Notes under the pieces: model-generated
What the model was told of the DNA's origin: nothing
Seen by the model: the letters and a program-made list of their open reading frames with translations, nothing else
The model's database searches: none
Program-made: the position numbers and the translations under genes
NCBI GenBank assembly: GCA_028714075.1
Contig: JAQTMZ010000008.1
Location: 1 to 64,000 of the forward strand
DNA length: 64,000 nucleotides
Source: Gallionella sp.
GTDB taxonomy: Bacteria > Pseudomonadota > Gammaproteobacteria > Burkholderiales > Gallionellaceae
Reading direction: 5' to 3'
Part shown: positions 63,898-64,000 of the stretch, piece after piece
Numbering within the stretch: the stretch's first letter is position 1
Layout: every line of letters starts with the position of its first letter

Positions 63898-64000
63898 CTA
63901 CACCGCCGTCAGCTTGGCATATTCCAGCGCCAGCCACTTGCTGCCCGCGCGTTTGAAGTTGACCTGCACGCGCGCATCCGCGCCGCTGCCCTCCACGCCG
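63898..64000 (-). CDS. UvrD/PcrA-type DNA helicase, C-terminal fragment
   Basis: The frame enters from the right edge and ends at TAG 63898-63900. The 33 visible residues (...DARVQVNFKRAGSKWLALEYAKLTAV) are the typical Tudor-like end of UvrD/PcrA helicases. The helicase motifs are off the window. Rep is possible but the ending fits UvrD better. Confidence 0.7.
   Translation of the reverse strand, partial: GVEGSGADARVQVNFKRAGSKWLALEYAKLTAV

Overview
The window looks like chromosomal DNA of a betaproteobacterium. The gene orders queA-tgt-yajC-secD-secF, tyrS / M23 peptidase / anmK and the BPSS1780-type membrane protein beside a type II thrB fit that group. The hemerythrins and dense signalling genes would suit a Nitrosomonadales or Gallionellaceae-type bacterium, but that finer placement is inference. 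No rRNA, tRNA or CRISPR array was recognised.

Layout. 1-0.4 kb: tail of an IS110-type transposase and a tiny membrane ORF. 0.4-4.2 kb: a glycine-zipper lipoprotein coupled to a fructosamine-kinase-like gene, a PfkB kinase, a second SlyB-like lipoprotein and an exported protein. 4.2-9.8 kb: a glycine cleavage operon read leftwards (gcvT-gcvH-gcvPA-tpx-gcvPB) behind a sigma70-type promoter, a tandem glycine riboswitch and an intrinsic terminator. 9.8-14.5 kb: an ExeA/MshM-like ATPase, a HAD phosphatase, an MBL hydrolase and tyrS. 14.7-17.3 kb: M23 peptidase and anmK. 17.3-22.9 kb: secF, secD, yajC, tgt, queA. 23.2-31.5 kb: a FapA (DUF342) protein, a Nudix hydrolase, an ammonium transporter with a sigma54-type promoter, a bacteriohemerythrin, rpmG, rpmB, an HDOD protein, an H1-like protein and arsC-acr3 with an arsR relic. 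32.1-39.6 kb: a phosphate island with a divergent OprP-like porin, two near-duplicate pstS genes flanking phoB, then pstC, pstA and pstB.

39.9-52.5 kb is a signalling island: a double hemerythrin, Hpt and receiver proteins, a Hpt-REC-REC-GGDEF diguanylate cyclase, a 1362-residue CHASE/PAS hybrid kinase, and an orphan PilB/GspE-like ATPase in an overlapping operon with a zinc-ribbon protein and a receiver. 52.6-64 kb: a glycine-zipper protein, DedA, a BepA-like protease, a toxin-antitoxin pair, a TerB-like/BRCT protein, polA, a LOG-family enzyme, a DNA glycosylase, thrB, a BPSS1780 membrane protein and the end of a UvrD-type helicase.

The most unusual property is the repeat load. A CTCTCCC/GGGAGAG palindrome sits in frame inside the coding regions of a fructosamine kinase, gcvPB, anmK and polA, at the anmK start, and inside aptamer II of the glycine riboswitch. 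A second family (CCTTCGACAGGCTCAG type) is read as the N-terminus of a lipoprotein. Two long palindromes, at about 2.97-3.09 and 57.38-57.52 kb, keep self-complementary arms although their sequences differ.
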